64,000 nt of DNA from positions 62,001 through 126,000 of the forward strand of contig SGBD01000004.1 in assembly GCA_004195035.1 (NCBI GenBank), written 5' to 3'. The position numbers were made by a program, and so were the translations under genes. How positions within the stretch are numbered: the first letter of the stretch is position 1; the number at the start of each line of letters is the position of its first letter. Positions 51,942-61,690 of the stretch are shown one piece after another. Below the pieces are notes generated by a model. That model did no database searches and was not told the DNA's origin. It saw only the letters and a program-made list of their open reading frames with translations. Source of the stretch: Candidatus Acidulodesulfobacterium ferriphilum (GTDB lineage Bacteria > SZUA-79 > Acidulodesulfobacterales > Acidulodesulfobacteraceae).

Positions 51942-52835
51942 TTACGACTTGAGGTAAAAATTACCGTACATCACGCTTATAAAAATAAAAATAAAAAATG
52001 TCACGGAAATATAACCGTTCATGGTAAAAAATGCCATATCTATATTGTCTAAACTTTTATAGACAAGATAGTGTTCATAAGCAAAAAACCCAGCTACTAA
52101 AATTATCCCCGTAATGTATAAAAAATTAAGATTAAAGATGAAATACAGGGATATTAAACAGATTAAGGCTGACAAATGAAATATTCTTGAGATAATTACC
52201 CCGTTTTTTATTCCAAATTTTGCGGGAATAGAAAATAATCCGTTTGCGACATCAAAATCGTAATCCATTACGGCATATAAAATGTCAAACCCCATCCCCC
52301 AAAAAACCACCGCGAGGCCAAGAATTAAAATTTTATAATTAATGCTTCCCGTTACCGCAAGCCATGTCCCTATCGGTCCTAAAGCCATACTTATTCCCAG
52401 AACCAGATGGGAAAAAAAGGTAAACCTTTTTGTATATGAATAAAATGTAACAAAGGCAATTACAAACGGGGATAAGATAAAACATATAAAATTTAACTCA
52501 TAGGCGGCAATAATGAGAATCGAGTATGCAATGATGCCAAAAACAATGCTATATAGAGCGGTAAGGTCGCCCTTCGGAAGCGTCCTGCCCATAGTCCTTT
52601 TATTTTTTGCGTCTATTTTTCTGTCGATTACCCTGTTAAAAGCCATTGCCCCGCTTCTCCCCGAAACAAGAGCAACAATAATCCATATTATTTTATAATA
52701 AAAAAAGGGGGCGCCGAAATCCGCGGGATACTTATCGTAAAAGGCAAGCAAAAAAGCGCTAAGGGCAAACGGCAAAACAAATATCGTATGAGAAAATTTG
52801 ACTAACTCTAATGTATTTTTTATTTTTTTAAGCAT
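51942..52835 (-). CDS. mqnP: UbiA-type prenyltransferase (menaquinone route, MqnP-like)
   Basis: This 297-residue membrane protein has eight to nine helices and both aspartate motifs: FNRVIDRKIDAKNKRTMGR and YAVMDYDFDVANGLFSIPAKFG (Dx3D-type, binding Mg-diphosphate). In the futalosine pathway it attaches the polyprenyl tail to the 6-naphthoate ring. It begins 1 bp after the ubiD-type gene, so these two are coupled. Plain 4-hydroxybenzoate prenyltransferase is the alternative, but neighbours mqnE and ubiD favour menaquinone. Confidence 0.88.
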   Translation of the reverse strand: MLKKIKNTLELVKFSHTIFVLPFALSAFLLAFYDKYPADFGAPFFYYKIIWIIVALVSGRSGAMAFNRVIDRKIDAKNKRTMGRTLPKGDLTALYSIVFGIIAYSILIIAAYELNFICFILSPFVIAFVTFYSYTKRFTFFSHLVLGISMALGPIGTWLAVTGSINYKILILGLAVVFWGMGFDILYAVMDYDFDVANGLFSIPAKFGIKNGVIISRIFHLSALICLISLYFIFNLNFLYITGIILVAGFFAYEHYLVYKSLDNIDMAFFTMNGYISVTFFIFIFISVMYGNFYLKS

Positions 52836-52836
52836 T

Positions 52837-54285
52837 TTAACTTAAACCATATTCCTTCCATCTATCGTCAACCAATTTTTTTATTTCGGCAGACATAACG
52901 ATGTCGTTTGGCCATCTCCTTTTATAACCCTCTGATGCCCATTTTTTTGTGGCGTCGATCCCCATTTTGGAGCCGTAGTTCGGAATATCGGACGCATGTT
53001 CTAATACATCGATAGGTCCATCCACAAATGTTATATCCCGTTTTGGGTCTATGTTATTGCATATTCTCCAGATAACCTCGCCTTTATCCTGAACATTGAC
53101 ATCTTCATCGAGTACGACGATTATTTTTGTAAACATCATAAGCCCAAGCCCCCATATTCCATGCATAATTTTTTTTGCATGCCCCGGATAGCTTTTTTTA
53201 ATGCTTATAAAAATTAAATCGTGAAATATTCCTTCAAATGGTAAATTCATATCGACAATTTCAGGAAATATCTTTTTTATGGCAGGCAGAAAAAACCTTT
53301 CCGTCGCCTTGCCGATATAACAGTCCTCCATAGGCGGTTTCCCGACGATAGTAGCGGGATATATGGCATCCTTCCTGTGCGTTATAAGGGTTACATGAAA
53401 CACAGGATAAAAATCCTCGAGCGAATAATACCCCGTATGGTCGCCGAAAGGGCCTTCGAGCCTGAAATCTTCAGCAGGGTCTATATAGCCTTCCAGCACA
53501 AACTCCGCATTTGCCGGAACAAGCAAATCGTTTGTTTCGCATTTTACAAGCTCTACGGCATCCCCCCTTAAAAACCCTGCAAACATCATTTCTTCTATAT
53601 CTGGAGGAAGCGGCGCGGTGGCGGAATAAATCACCGCAGGGTCGGAACCTATAACCACGGAAACAGGTATCTTTTTGCCTAATTCTTTATATTTTCTAAA
53701 ATGCCTTGCCCCGTCTTTATGTATATGCCAGTGCATACCGCACGATGTATCGTCGTAAACCTGCATCCTGTACATTCCTACATTGGTGGAGCCTTTTTCG
53801 GGATCTTTTGTAAAAACAAGCGGCAAGGTTATAAACGGTCCGCCGTCTTCGGGCCATGTCTTTAAAACCGGTAAAATATCGAGCAGGGGCGGTTTGTCGA
53901 TAATAACATCCTTGCATTTCCCTGTTTTGACAATCTTTGGCATGTAATCGGCAAGTTTTTTCAGTTTTGAGAGGGATTTTATTTTCTCGAAAAAATTTGT
54001 CGGCATCTCAGGGTCTATTATCTCCGATACCCTTTTTGCGACATCGTCAAGACTTTTAACCTCAAAGGCCTGTAAAATCCGTTTATTCGAGCCGAACATA
54101 TTTATAAGAACCGGAAAATTAAAGCCCTTGACATTTTCGAATAAAAGCGCCGGACCCTCTTTTTTTACCATCCTGTCCGCTATTTCAGCTATTTCTAAAA
54201 ATCTATCGACAGGGGCATTAACCCTGTGTAAATCTTTGTTTTCTTCTAAAAATTTGACAAATTCGCGGAGGTCTTTATAAGGCAT
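52837..54285 (-). CDS. mqnL: UbiD-type menaquinone biosynthesis decarboxylase (MqnL-like)
   Basis: The 482 residues start MPYKDLREFVKFLEENKDLHRV and have GPALLFENVKGFNFPVLINMFGS, NVGMYRMQVYDDTSCGMHWHIHKDGARHFRKYKE, DFRLEGPFGDHTGYYSLED (the E-x-P-F-G-D-H-T-GYY site, catalytic Glu/Arg) and MGIDATKKWASEGYKRRWP. These are prFMN-dependent decarboxylases using the product of UbiX. First gene of the ubiD-ubiA-ubiX-mqnE run. Confidence 0.9.
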   Translation of the reverse strand: MPYKDLREFVKFLEENKDLHRVNAPVDRFLEIAEIADRMVKKEGPALLFENVKGFNFPVLINMFGSNKRILQAFEVKSLDDVAKRVSEIIDPEMPTNFFEKIKSLSKLKKLADYMPKIVKTGKCKDVIIDKPPLLDILPVLKTWPEDGGPFITLPLVFTKDPEKGSTNVGMYRMQVYDDTSCGMHWHIHKDGARHFRKYKELGKKIPVSVVIGSDPAVIYSATAPLPPDIEEMMFAGFLRGDAVELVKCETNDLLVPANAEFVLEGYIDPAEDFRLEGPFGDHTGYYSLEDFYPVFHVTLITHRKDAIYPATIVGKPPMEDCYIGKATERFFLPAIKKIFPEIVDMNLPFEGIFHDLIFISIKKSYPGHAKKIMHGIWGLGLMMFTKIIVVLDEDVNVQDKGEVIWRICNNIDPKRDITFVDGPIDVLEHASDIPNYGSKMGIDATKKWASEGYKRRWPNDIVMSAEIKKLVDDRWKEYGLS

Positions 54286-54376
54286 TATGAATTTTATGAT
54301 ATTTATTATTTATCGCTGCTTGTTATCCGTAATGTCTATATTATATCAAATTAATTAAAAAAATAAAACGACAAAG

Positions 54377-56317
54377 TTACCTTTTGATTCTATAATCGCC
54401 TGTTTTAGCCGTATATCCGGTATAGTCAAAATATTCTAACAGCGGTATGGCATATTTTCTAGAAACTGCCGCGATTTCTTTCATATCCTTTGGTTCAAGT
54501 CTTTCCGAAGATTGAAAAAATAAATCAAGACCTTTTTTAATATTATCCATTTGTTCTTTTAAATAATAAATATCGTGTTTTATCTTAACTAACTTCCCCT
54601 GCTTCGCCATTACCGTAATGGCGTAATTCAACATCTTTTTATTTATTTTAATTTTCTTTTCGAGTTCGTCCAATGTGGGAACGCTGTTGCCGCTTGACTT
54701 TAATAAATTTTCGATCTTCTTAATAATCTCCCGATATTCCTCCTGAATTTCAAGAGCGGCCGCCTCGTCTCCCTGTCTTTTAACTGTTATATTTCCGTTA
54801 TCGTTCAAAATCTCTTTTTTCGACAACAAATCGTCTAAAATAATATCGAACAGCGCCCCTGTTTGTTTATTAAAATTATTCTCAAACAGGCGGTACAGCT
54901 CCGGTTTGCCAATCCCGCTTTTTAGAGCATTTTTTTCATTTACGAGATTTTCCTTGATTGTCTTGATTAGTATAGATCTGCCCGTATCAAAATCTTCTTT
55001 TAAAACCGCAAATTTTCCTTTGCTATCCGTTATTATCTTTCCGTCTCCCTTTAATTTATCTATAAATGCCGTAAAGTCGGGATAATTAAAATTTAATTTT
55101 TTATAAATTTCTTCTAAGCCTGCGCCGCCTGTCAGCTTAATAAAGCTATAAACAGCCTCTTGCGGATTTTCCGAAGCCATTCCTTTGTAAACTACTTCCA
55201 GTGATTCATCATAGCGATAATCCATAAAGGGGTCTATTATAATTCCCCCGCCTATCGTTCTTCCCGCCCCTGCATCCCTTACAATAAATCTTTCCTTAGA
55301 CATTGTGGATATTTTATTTTGCAATTTGAATATGGCATATGAATAATTTCCGGGGCTTACTTTTTTATTTTCATTCAGAACGATTATCTTTGAGCCGATA
55401 CTGATGCTTCCGGTCATAAATATTAATATTAGATGGCTCCTTAGCTCTTTTTTATTGTCAAAATCATAATAAAACTTTGTAAAAACGGAGTCCGTTGCCA
55501 GAAGGCCATCTTTTGACGATATTATATCCCCGTATTTTACGCTTTCCTTTTTTATGGACGGAACATTTATCGATATTCTCATAGATTTATGCGCCGCGGT
55601 TATTTTTTTATTGTGCGATTCCATATTTTTTATCTTTGCGGTTAAGCCGGACGGCATTATCTGTATTTCGTCTCCAACCGAAAAACTGCCGCATTTCAAA
55701 GTTCCTGCCAGAATTGTTCCAAAACCCTTCGAAGAAATAACTCTGTCCACGGGCAAAAAGACCTTTGTAGATGCATGCCCTGCTATATTTTTCGCATCCT
55801 CATTCTTTATGGCCTTTTCTATTGCGTTCTTTAATTCATCAATGCCCGTACCTGATTTAACCGATACCTTAATAATATTTTGGGATGCCTTATCGTAACC
55901 GTAAGATTTTAAGAAATCTTTTATCTCGTTTTCCCGCATAGAAATGATTTCATCGTTCACGGTATCGATTTTGGTTAAAACAGGTATGACAACGCCAGCA
56001 CCCAGTAGTTTTAAAATGAGAAGATGCTCCTTAGTTTGAGCCATTATGCCGTCATCTGCGGCAATTACAAGCAGAACCCCATCCATTCCCGTGGAGCCGG
56101 AAACCATAGTTTTGATAAATTTCGCGTGTCCCGGAACATCGACAATTCCGACGGATATTCCTGAAGGAAGGGTTATATTGGCATAACCGAGCACAATACT
56201 GATCCCGCGCCTTTTTTCTTCCTTTAGCCTGTCTGTTTCTACGCCCGTTAAGGCTTTTATCAGCGACGATTTTCCATGGTCTATGTGACCCGCCGTTCCT
56301 AAAATAAAATTTTCCAT
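54377..56317 (-). CDS. selB: Selenocysteine-specific elongation factor SelB
   Basis: From [23 protein letters not shown] (start chosen because 17 upstream codons have no ribosome site and overlap the promoter) the 646-residue protein has G1 [35 protein letters not shown] (G3), PVLTKID (G4) and [23 protein letters not shown], matching SelB rather than EF-Tu. The C-terminal ~300 residues form winged-helix domains that bind the SECIS RNA. It delivers Sec-tRNA to UGA. No selA, selC or selD lies in the window. Confidence 0.93.
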   Translation of the reverse strand: MENFILGTAGHIDHGKSSLIKALTGVETDRLKEEKRRGISIVLGYANITLPSGISVGIVDVPGHAKFIKTMVSGSTGMDGVLLVIAADDGIMAQTKEHLLILKLLGAGVVIPVLTKIDTVNDEIISMRENEIKDFLKSYGYDKASQNIIKVSVKSGTGIDELKNAIEKAIKNEDAKNIAGHASTKVFLPVDRVISSKGFGTILAGTLKCGSFSVGDEIQIMPSGLTAKIKNMESHNKKITAAHKSMRISINVPSIKKESVKYGDIISSKDGLLATDSVFTKFYYDFDNKKELRSHLILIFMTGSISIGSKIIVLNENKKVSPGNYSYAIFKLQNKISTMSKERFIVRDAGAGRTIGGGIIIDPFMDYRYDESLEVVYKGMASENPQEAVYSFIKLTGGAGLEEIYKKLNFNYPDFTAFIDKLKGDGKIITDSKGKFAVLKEDFDTGRSILIKTIKENLVNEKNALKSGIGKPELYRLFENNFNKQTGALFDIILDDLLSKKEILNDNGNITVKRQGDEAAALEIQEEYREIIKKIENLLKSSGNSVPTLDELEKKIKINKKMLNYAITVMAKQGKLVKIKHDIYYLKEQMDNIKKGLDLFFQSSERLEPKDMKEIAAVSRKYAIPLLEYFDYTGYTAKTGDYRIKR

Positions 56318-56327
56318 ATACCGTAAT

Positions 56328-56333
56328 ATTATA
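56328..56333 (-). promoter_or_regulatory. -10 box of selB
   Basis: TATAAT on the minus strand with TTCCGC 17 nt further upstream as a poor -35. ATG is 10 nt downstream of the -10, so the predicted message has a leader of only about 4 nt. Confidence 0.45.
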
Positions 56334-56365
56334 CAACAAAAAATGGGTTTGCGGAATGAAGAGGA

Positions 56366-56405
56366 CAAAAAATAAATAGCCCGGTCCTTTTTACGGGAAC
56401 CGGGC
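56366..56405 (-). terminator. Rho-independent terminator after the degQ-type gene
   Basis: GCCCGGT (56379-56385) pairs with ACCGGGC (56399-56405); on the minus strand the stem is followed by TATTTATTTTTT. It lies ~95 bp beyond the protease stop codon and before the selB promoter. Confidence 0.75.
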
Positions 56406-56500
56406 CACCTTTAGGAGGAGTGATGGAAAGCTTACAGTTTGTCTTGGTTTTAGGAAAACTTTATAAACTTTATATATTTAATTTGAAACTTAAAAATTCA

Positions 56501-57985
56501 TTATTCCGAGTATGCAAGATACAATTTCATATTTCCCCTTCTCACAAAGAAAAGAAACTGTTTGGATTTTTCAGCCTGATTTATAAGATTAACATACTGT
56601 TTTATATTATTAACCGGCTGATGATTTATCTCCTGTATTACATCCCCGGGCATTATCCCGATTCTCTGGCCTATTCCGCCGGGTATGACCTTTGAGACTA
56701 TAACGCCGTGATGAACATTTTGTATGCCGTATCCCTGCATATTAGAACTTGTTAAGGGCACAACGACAATCCCTAACTTTTTAGCAGACACCTTTTGAGC
56801 TTTTTCGTTAAAGGTATTTTTAGGGCTTTTCCAATTGCCAACCGTAATCATAATGGTTTCTTTCTTGCCATGCCTTATAATCTCCATCGGAACAGCTTTT
56901 CCGGGTTTCGTATTTCCCACGAGCCACGGAAGCTGCGACATTTCTTTAACCTTTTCCCCGTTAAATTTTATTATAACATCCCCGCTTTTTAATCCGGCAC
57001 GCGCCGCCGGACCGTTTGGAAGCACCGAAGAAACAAGGGCACCTTGCGAAGTTTCAAGATTAAACGCTTTTTTGAGCGCAGGCGTTATCTTTTGAATTTC
57101 TATTCCAAGCCAGCCCCTTGTGATTTTACCGGTCTCAAGCTCCGGAAGAACCTGCTTGACAACATTTACCGGTATCGAAAACCCTATTCCCTGGGCGCCC
57201 TTAATGATTGCCGTATTTATTCCTATAACCTGGCCTTTCATATTAATAAGGGGTCCGCCGCTATTTCCCGGATTAATTGCGGCATTGGTCTGTATAAAAT
57301 CTTCATACGGTCCGCCGATAGCCCTGCCTTTAGCGCTTATAATGCCGTTAGTAACCGTCCAACCCAACCCGAAGGGATTTCCTATGGCTAAAACCCATTC
57401 TCCTATCTGGGATTTGGCCGAGTCTCCAAGGGTAGCAACGGGAAGATTATTGCCGTCGTTTATCTTTAAAAGGGCAAGATCAACCTGCGGATCTTTCCCG
57501 ATGACCCTTGCCTTGAAAGTTTTGCCGTTATAAAGCTTAACATATATTTTGGTTGCTCCCTTTATAACATGATTGTTTGTAACTATATAACCGCTTTTGC
57601 TGATAATTACGCCTGAACCGAGGCTTTCTTCGGTATAGGTGCTTTGAGGCACATTATGAAAGAAATTGTTAAAAAAGTTACCGAAAGGATTTTGCTCGTT
57701 GCCGAAAGGATTTTGATACATCTGGAATGGTCCTCCCTTTACCTTTTGGGTTGTTCTGATATTTACGACAAACGGCTTATCCTGTTTTATCAATGCGATA
57801 AAATTACTGGGACCGTTTTGGGCAGGCATTTCCGAATTAGTAGTCGTATGAATTACCGGCGAAGCCGGCTCGGCAAGGGACTTTTTAAATAAATGTAAAT
57901 TTGCCGTAATTATAACTCCTGCAATTATACCTATCAATACGGCCACGCCAGCGCCGATTATTTTGGAATCAGATTTAAAACCCAT
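56501..57985 (-). CDS. degQ: DegP/DegQ-type periplasmic serine protease
   Basis: The 494 residues have an N-terminal helix (GAGVAVLIGIIAGVIITANL) serving as signal or anchor, a trypsin-like domain with catalytic H139 (VTNNHVIKG), D169 (PQVDLALLK) and S242 (NPGNSGGPLI), and two PDZ domains (~290-385 with RGWLGIEIQ and ARAGLKSGDVII; ~400-494 with GIMPGDVIQEIN). A 60-residue Gln/Asn/Pro-rich insert (FQMYQNPFGNEQNPFGNF) is the usual Q-linker. It degrades or refolds damaged envelope proteins. GGAGG lies 11 nt before ATG. Two dyads upstream may regulate it. Confidence 0.94.
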   Translation of the reverse strand: MGFKSDSKIIGAGVAVLIGIIAGVIITANLHLFKKSLAEPASPVIHTTTNSEMPAQNGPSNFIALIKQDKPFVVNIRTTQKVKGGPFQMYQNPFGNEQNPFGNFFNNFFHNVPQSTYTEESLGSGVIISKSGYIVTNNHVIKGATKIYVKLYNGKTFKARVIGKDPQVDLALLKINDGNNLPVATLGDSAKSQIGEWVLAIGNPFGLGWTVTNGIISAKGRAIGGPYEDFIQTNAAINPGNSGGPLINMKGQVIGINTAIIKGAQGIGFSIPVNVVKQVLPELETGKITRGWLGIEIQKITPALKKAFNLETSQGALVSSVLPNGPAARAGLKSGDVIIKFNGEKVKEMSQLPWLVGNTKPGKAVPMEIIRHGKKETIMITVGNWKSPKNTFNEKAQKVSAKKLGIVVVPLTSSNMQGYGIQNVHHGVIVSKVIPGGIGQRIGIMPGDVIQEINHQPVNNIKQYVNLINQAEKSKQFLFFVRRGNMKLYLAYSE

Positions 57986-58229
57986 AACTTTAAAAACCTC
58001 CGATAAATTATACCTTAGTTATTTATATATATAACAAGCAATAATTATGCCAGAATATATTTTATCTTTAAAAATCGACCAGGCAACCCTTACTGCAATG
58101 GTTAAAATGGATTACCGCTTCCTTCGGAATGACAAACCTTTTCCTTTATAACATTGAATATTTTGTCATTATGACAATAATAATTGAGTTTTAATATTAA
58201 TATTTGTCAAATTGACAAATTAATTATTT
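57986..58229 (-). promoter_or_regulatory. degQ upstream region with two TTGTCA-type dyads
   Basis: TATAAT (plus-strand ATTATA at 58007-58012) is a likely -10. Further up are the dyads TTGTCAT-T-ATGACAA (58163-58177) and ATTTGTCAA-A-TTGACAAAT (58202-58220), both perfect with one central base and sharing TTGTCA...TGACAA, 39 bp centre to centre. They look like binding sites for one dimeric regulator. A worn REP fragment (GGATTACCGCTTCCTTCGGA) lies at 58111-58130. Confidence 0.5.
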
Positions 58230-58395
58230 CCCAAAATTGCCTATAGAAAATTTTATTCTGGATTCCCGCTTTCGCGGGAATGACTTTGAGGGATTTTAAA
58301 AGTTCACCCGTTGGGTGTCATTCCTGCGAAAGCAGGAATCCAGTGTTCTTAATGCATTGCAATATGTTTAACAATCTCTATCGGCAATTTTTGAG
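58230..58395. repeat. MITE-like element with REP core, copy 8 (left of clpB)
   Basis: CCCAAAATTGCCTATAGAAA at the left and the complement of CAAAAATTGCCGATAGAGAT at the right enclose a core (58258-58343). Its whole sequence returns, inverted, at 61032-61200. Confidence 0.85.
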
Positions 58396-58400
58396 TATTT

Positions 58401-61016
58401 TTATATATCTTCGGCTGAAACCATCACGGCCTTTTCGATTATAACATCATTTAGCCCTTCGTTATAATCCAGAACAATGGAATCGCCTGTTATAATTCCG
58501 CCTGAAAGTAAATCCGTGGCTATCCTGTCCTGCAAAAAGGTTTTTATAGCCCTTTTTAGCGGCCTTGCCCCATAGATAGGGTCATAACCCTCCATAGCTA
58601 TAAACTTAACTAACGGATCCGTATAGCGAACCCCTATCCCTTTTTCTTCCAATATTTTTTTAAGCCTGTTTAGTTGAATCTCCACTATTTTTAATATATC
58701 ATCCTCGGTAAGAGCATGAAATATAATTATATCGTCAAGCCTGTTAAGAAATTCGGGTCTAAAGTAATTTTTTAAAAGCCCAGTAACGCTGTTTTTCATC
58801 TCTTCATAGTATCCGCCGGCATAACTCTGTATAATATCGGAGCCGATATTTGAGGTCATAATGACGATAGTATTTTTAAAATCCACCGTCCTTCCCCGCC
58901 CGTCGGTTAAGCGTCCGTCGTCAAGAAGCTGTAGCAGCACATTAAACACATCTTGATGCGCCTTTTCCACTTCGTCAAAAAGCACGACGCTGTACGGCCG
59001 CCTTCTAACCGCCTCGGTTAACTGCCCGCCTTCTTCATAGCCGACATAGCCTGGGGGAGCGCCTATCAGCCTCGAAACAGTATGCTTTTCCATATACTCC
59101 GACATATCTATTCTTACTATATTGTTTTCATCGTCAAATAAAAACTCGGCAAGCGCTTTAGCAAGCTCCGTTTTGCCCACGCCTGTCGGACCCAAAAACA
59201 TAAAGGAACCCATAGGCTTGTTTTGATCGGACAAGCCTGCCCTTGAACGCCTTATGGTATTGGCAACACTGCTTATTGCTTCATTTTGCGATATGACGCG
59301 GTTATGCAGATGCTCCTCTATCAGCAAAAGCTTTTCCTTCTCGCCTTCCATAAGTTTCGTAACGGGAATCCCCGTCCACTTCGCGACAACCCTTGCAATA
59401 TCGTCGGAATCGACCTCTTCTTTTAAAAAACCGCCCCCTTTTTGCATTTGAGTTATCTTTTTGTTTGAATCCTCCAATATTTTTTCGAGCCCGCCCAGTT
59501 TGCCGTATCTAATCTCTGCAACCTTGTCATATTTTCCTTCCCTTTCAAACCTTTGCTCTTCAACCCTTAAGGAATCTATTTCCTTTTTTACTTCCCCTAT
59601 TTTTTTAATTACATCCTTTTCATTTTGCCATTTTGCCTTTTTTTGATTAAAATCCTCTTCTAAATTGGCAAGTTCTTCGTCAATCTCCTTTAATCTCTTT
59701 TTTGATTCCGCATCCTTTTCTTTTTTTAATGCCTCCTGCTCGATTTTAATCTTTATAATCTTTCTCTGAATTTCATCGAGAACAGTCGGTAAGGAATCTA
59801 TCTCGATTCTTAATTTTGCGGATGCTTCATCTATTAAATCGATAGCCTTGTCCGGCAAAAACCTGTCGGTAATATAGCGATGGGAGAGTGTTGCCGCTGC
59901 AATTAACGCCGAGTCTTTTATTCTTATGCCGTGATAAGCCTCATATCTTTCTTTTAATCCCCTTAAAATTGATATTGTATCCTCAACGGACGGCTCATCC
60001 ACAAATATAGGCTGGAATCTTCTTTCGAGAGCGGCATCCTTTTCTATATATTTTCTATACTCATCGATTGTCGTAGCGCCGATAGCCCTGAGTTCGCCTC
60101 TTGCAAGAGCGGGCTTTAATAGATTGGAAGCATCCATTGCCCCTTCCGATTTGCCCGCCCCGACAAGATTATGAAGTTCGTCTATAAATATTATAATTTT
60201 CCCCTCCGAGGATTTTATCTCTTTTACTACGGCTTTAAGCCTGTCTTCAAATTCACCCCTGTATTTCGCCCCTGCAATAAGGGAACCCAGATCAAGCGAC
60301 AAAACGGATTTATCCTTTAAAATTTCGGGAACATCGCTGTCGGCAATTCTTTTAGCCAATCCTTCCACAATGGCGGTCTTACCGACACCGGGGTCTCCTA
60401 TAAGAACGGGATTATTTTTGGTTCTCCTCGACAAAACCTCCATTATCCGCCTAATTTCGCTATCCCTTCCGATAACAGGGTCAATCTTCCCTAATCTTGC
60501 AAGCTGCGTTAAATTGAGGGTATATTTTTCCAGCGCCTGATACTTGTCTTCAGGATTTTGATCCGCAACCCTTGCGCTTCCTCTTATTTCCATAAGCGCT
60601 TTTAAAACTATTTCTTTGCTTAAGCCGAATTTTGCAAAAATTGCATAAGATTTTGTATCTTTCACATCCAAAAGCGCCAGTATAAAATGCTCGACCGAAA
60701 CGAAGTCGTCTTTCATAGCCGTTTTATTCTTTTCGGCGGCATCTAGCACCTTCTTTAAGGATGAAGAAAAGCCGGGCTCAAACCCTCCTTCCACTGTCGC
60801 AAGTTTAGACAGGGCATTTTCGACTTCGCCTGAAAAAACCTTTAAATCGATACCTATCCTTTTTAATAAAGAAACAGCGATGCTGTTTTCATCATAAGTT
60901 AAAAGAGCGTAAAGGAGATGTAAATCCGTTACCTCCGGGTTTTTAGCCTCCTTTGCCGTGTTAACGGTCAGCTCTATAACTTCCTGCGATTTTATCGTAA
61001 AATTATTCAAATCCAC
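58401..61016 (-). CDS. clpB: ATP-dependent disaggregase ClpB
   Basis: From GTG at 61014-61016 (GAGGGG 7 nt upstream; [18 protein letters not shown]) the 871 residues hold a Clp N-domain, NBD1 with Walker [10 protein letters not shown] and Walker [10 protein letters not shown], a middle coiled coil ([24 protein letters not shown]; ~400-520), NBD2 with [19 protein letters not shown] and a C-terminal domain. The middle domain marks ClpB, which rescues aggregates with DnaK. The longer reading to 61148 is made of MITE sequence. The gene is bracketed by inverted MITE copies. Confidence 0.95.
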   Translation of the reverse strand: MDLNNFTIKSQEVIELTVNTAKEAKNPEVTDLHLLYALLTYDENSIAVSLLKRIGIDLKVFSGEVENALSKLATVEGGFEPGFSSSLKKVLDAAEKNKTAMKDDFVSVEHFILALLDVKDTKSYAIFAKFGLSKEIVLKALMEIRGSARVADQNPEDKYQALEKYTLNLTQLARLGKIDPVIGRDSEIRRIMEVLSRRTKNNPVLIGDPGVGKTAIVEGLAKRIADSDVPEILKDKSVLSLDLGSLIAGAKYRGEFEDRLKAVVKEIKSSEGKIIIFIDELHNLVGAGKSEGAMDASNLLKPALARGELRAIGATTIDEYRKYIEKDAALERRFQPIFVDEPSVEDTISILRGLKERYEAYHGIRIKDSALIAAATLSHRYITDRFLPDKAIDLIDEASAKLRIEIDSLPTVLDEIQRKIIKIKIEQEALKKEKDAESKKRLKEIDEELANLEEDFNQKKAKWQNEKDVIKKIGEVKKEIDSLRVEEQRFEREGKYDKVAEIRYGKLGGLEKILEDSNKKITQMQKGGGFLKEEVDSDDIARVVAKWTGIPVTKLMEGEKEKLLLIEEHLHNRVISQNEAISSVANTIRRSRAGLSDQNKPMGSFMFLGPTGVGKTELAKALAEFLFDDENNIVRIDMSEYMEKHTVSRLIGAPPGYVGYEEGGQLTEAVRRRPYSVVLFDEVEKAHQDVFNVLLQLLDDGRLTDGRGRTVDFKNTIVIMTSNIGSDIIQSYAGGYYEEMKNSVTGLLKNYFRPEFLNRLDDIIIFHALTEDDILKIVEIQLNRLKKILEEKGIGVRYTDPLVKFIAMEGYDPIYGARPLKRAIKTFLQDRIATDLLSGGIITGDSIVLDYNEGLNDVIIEKAVMVSAEDI

Positions 61017-61031
61017 AAATATACCCCTCTC

Positions 61032-61200
61032 ACCCAAAAATTGCCGATAGAGATTATTAAACATATTGCAATGCATTAAGAACACTGGATTCCTGCTTTC
61101 GCAGGAATGACACCCAACGGGTGAACTTTTAAAATCCCTCAAAGTCATTCCCGCGAAAGCGGGAATCCAGAAAAATAAATTTCTATCGGTAATTTAGGGT
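61032..61200. repeat. MITE-like element with REP core, copy 9 (right of clpB)
   Basis: CACCCAAAAATTGCCGATAG at the left and the complement of ACCCTAAATTACCGATAGAA at the right. The interior matches the complement of copy 8 nearly base for base, including TTAAACATATTGCAATGCA outside the core. Confidence 0.85.
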
Positions 61201-61210
61201 CTCACGGTGA

Positions 61211-61690
61211 TTATTTTTTCTCGGAAATATATGCCATTCTTAAGTCGTATAATATATTTTCGACAAGCTTTTTTTCGTTTTCATCGAGATTTCCCACAGT
61301 CTTTTTTGAAAGCATATCTATGGTATCGATAAGATATTTTGCCATATTGACATCCCTTTCATATTTGCCGGTCATAGGATTCGGTATTTTCCCCAAAAAA
61401 AGTAAAGCCTGCGTATTTAATGAATAAACAAAGGTAGCAAAATCGGCTTCAAACGCCGGCATCTCTGAAGGCTCCTCCATATTTACGGCATTACCCGAGG
61501 TTTCATTAGCCGCATCTTCCATTTTATTAATACCCGGATTGTTTGTATCGGCGGTATTTATTCCTTTGTCATCTGAAGGGGCGTTATTCCCGCCCTCCGC
61601 GAAATCTTCCGAAAATTTTCTTTTGTCGATGAACTTAAACTGCTTTTCCTGTTGTTCATTTGGGTTGACACCTTTCTTATCGTCAAACAT
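61211..61690 (-). CDS. DUF1844 domain protein
   Basis: The C-terminal ~75 residues match DUF1844: DFATFVYSLNTQALLFLGKIPNPMTGKYERDVNMAKYLIDTIDMLSKKTVGNLDENEKKLVENILYDLRM in outline. The N-terminal ~75 residues are acidic and disordered (DKGINTADTNNPG). I prefer ATG at 61690, which overlaps the Clp gene stop (ATGTTTGA), with GGAG 12 nt upstream; a start at 61708 is possible. It probably shares a transcript with the Clp-like gene. Function unknown; no membrane segment. Confidence 0.82.
   Translation of the reverse strand: MFDDKKGVNPNEQQEKQFKFIDKRKFSEDFAEGGNNAPSDDKGINTADTNNPGINKMEDAANETSGNAVNMEEPSEMPAFEADFATFVYSLNTQALLFLGKIPNPMTGKYERDVNMAKYLIDTIDMLSKKTVGNLDENEKKLVENILYDLRMAYISEKK

Noticed and set aside
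56420-56695. Plus-strand 91-codon ORF with a fine AGGAGG ribosome site
   Set aside because: Most of it is the antisense of the degQ 3' end, and it begins right beside the degQ terminator hairpin. The good SD is noted, but I see no independent coding evidence.
61017-61148. Longer clpB N-terminus
   Set aside because: The extra 44 codons are read from the MITE (CHSCESRNPVF) and a good ribosome site precedes the GTG at 61016.
18591-61200. CRISPR array from the many GCGGGAATGAC repeats
   Set aside because: Copies are kilobases apart, palindromic, and have no regular spacers or cas genes.
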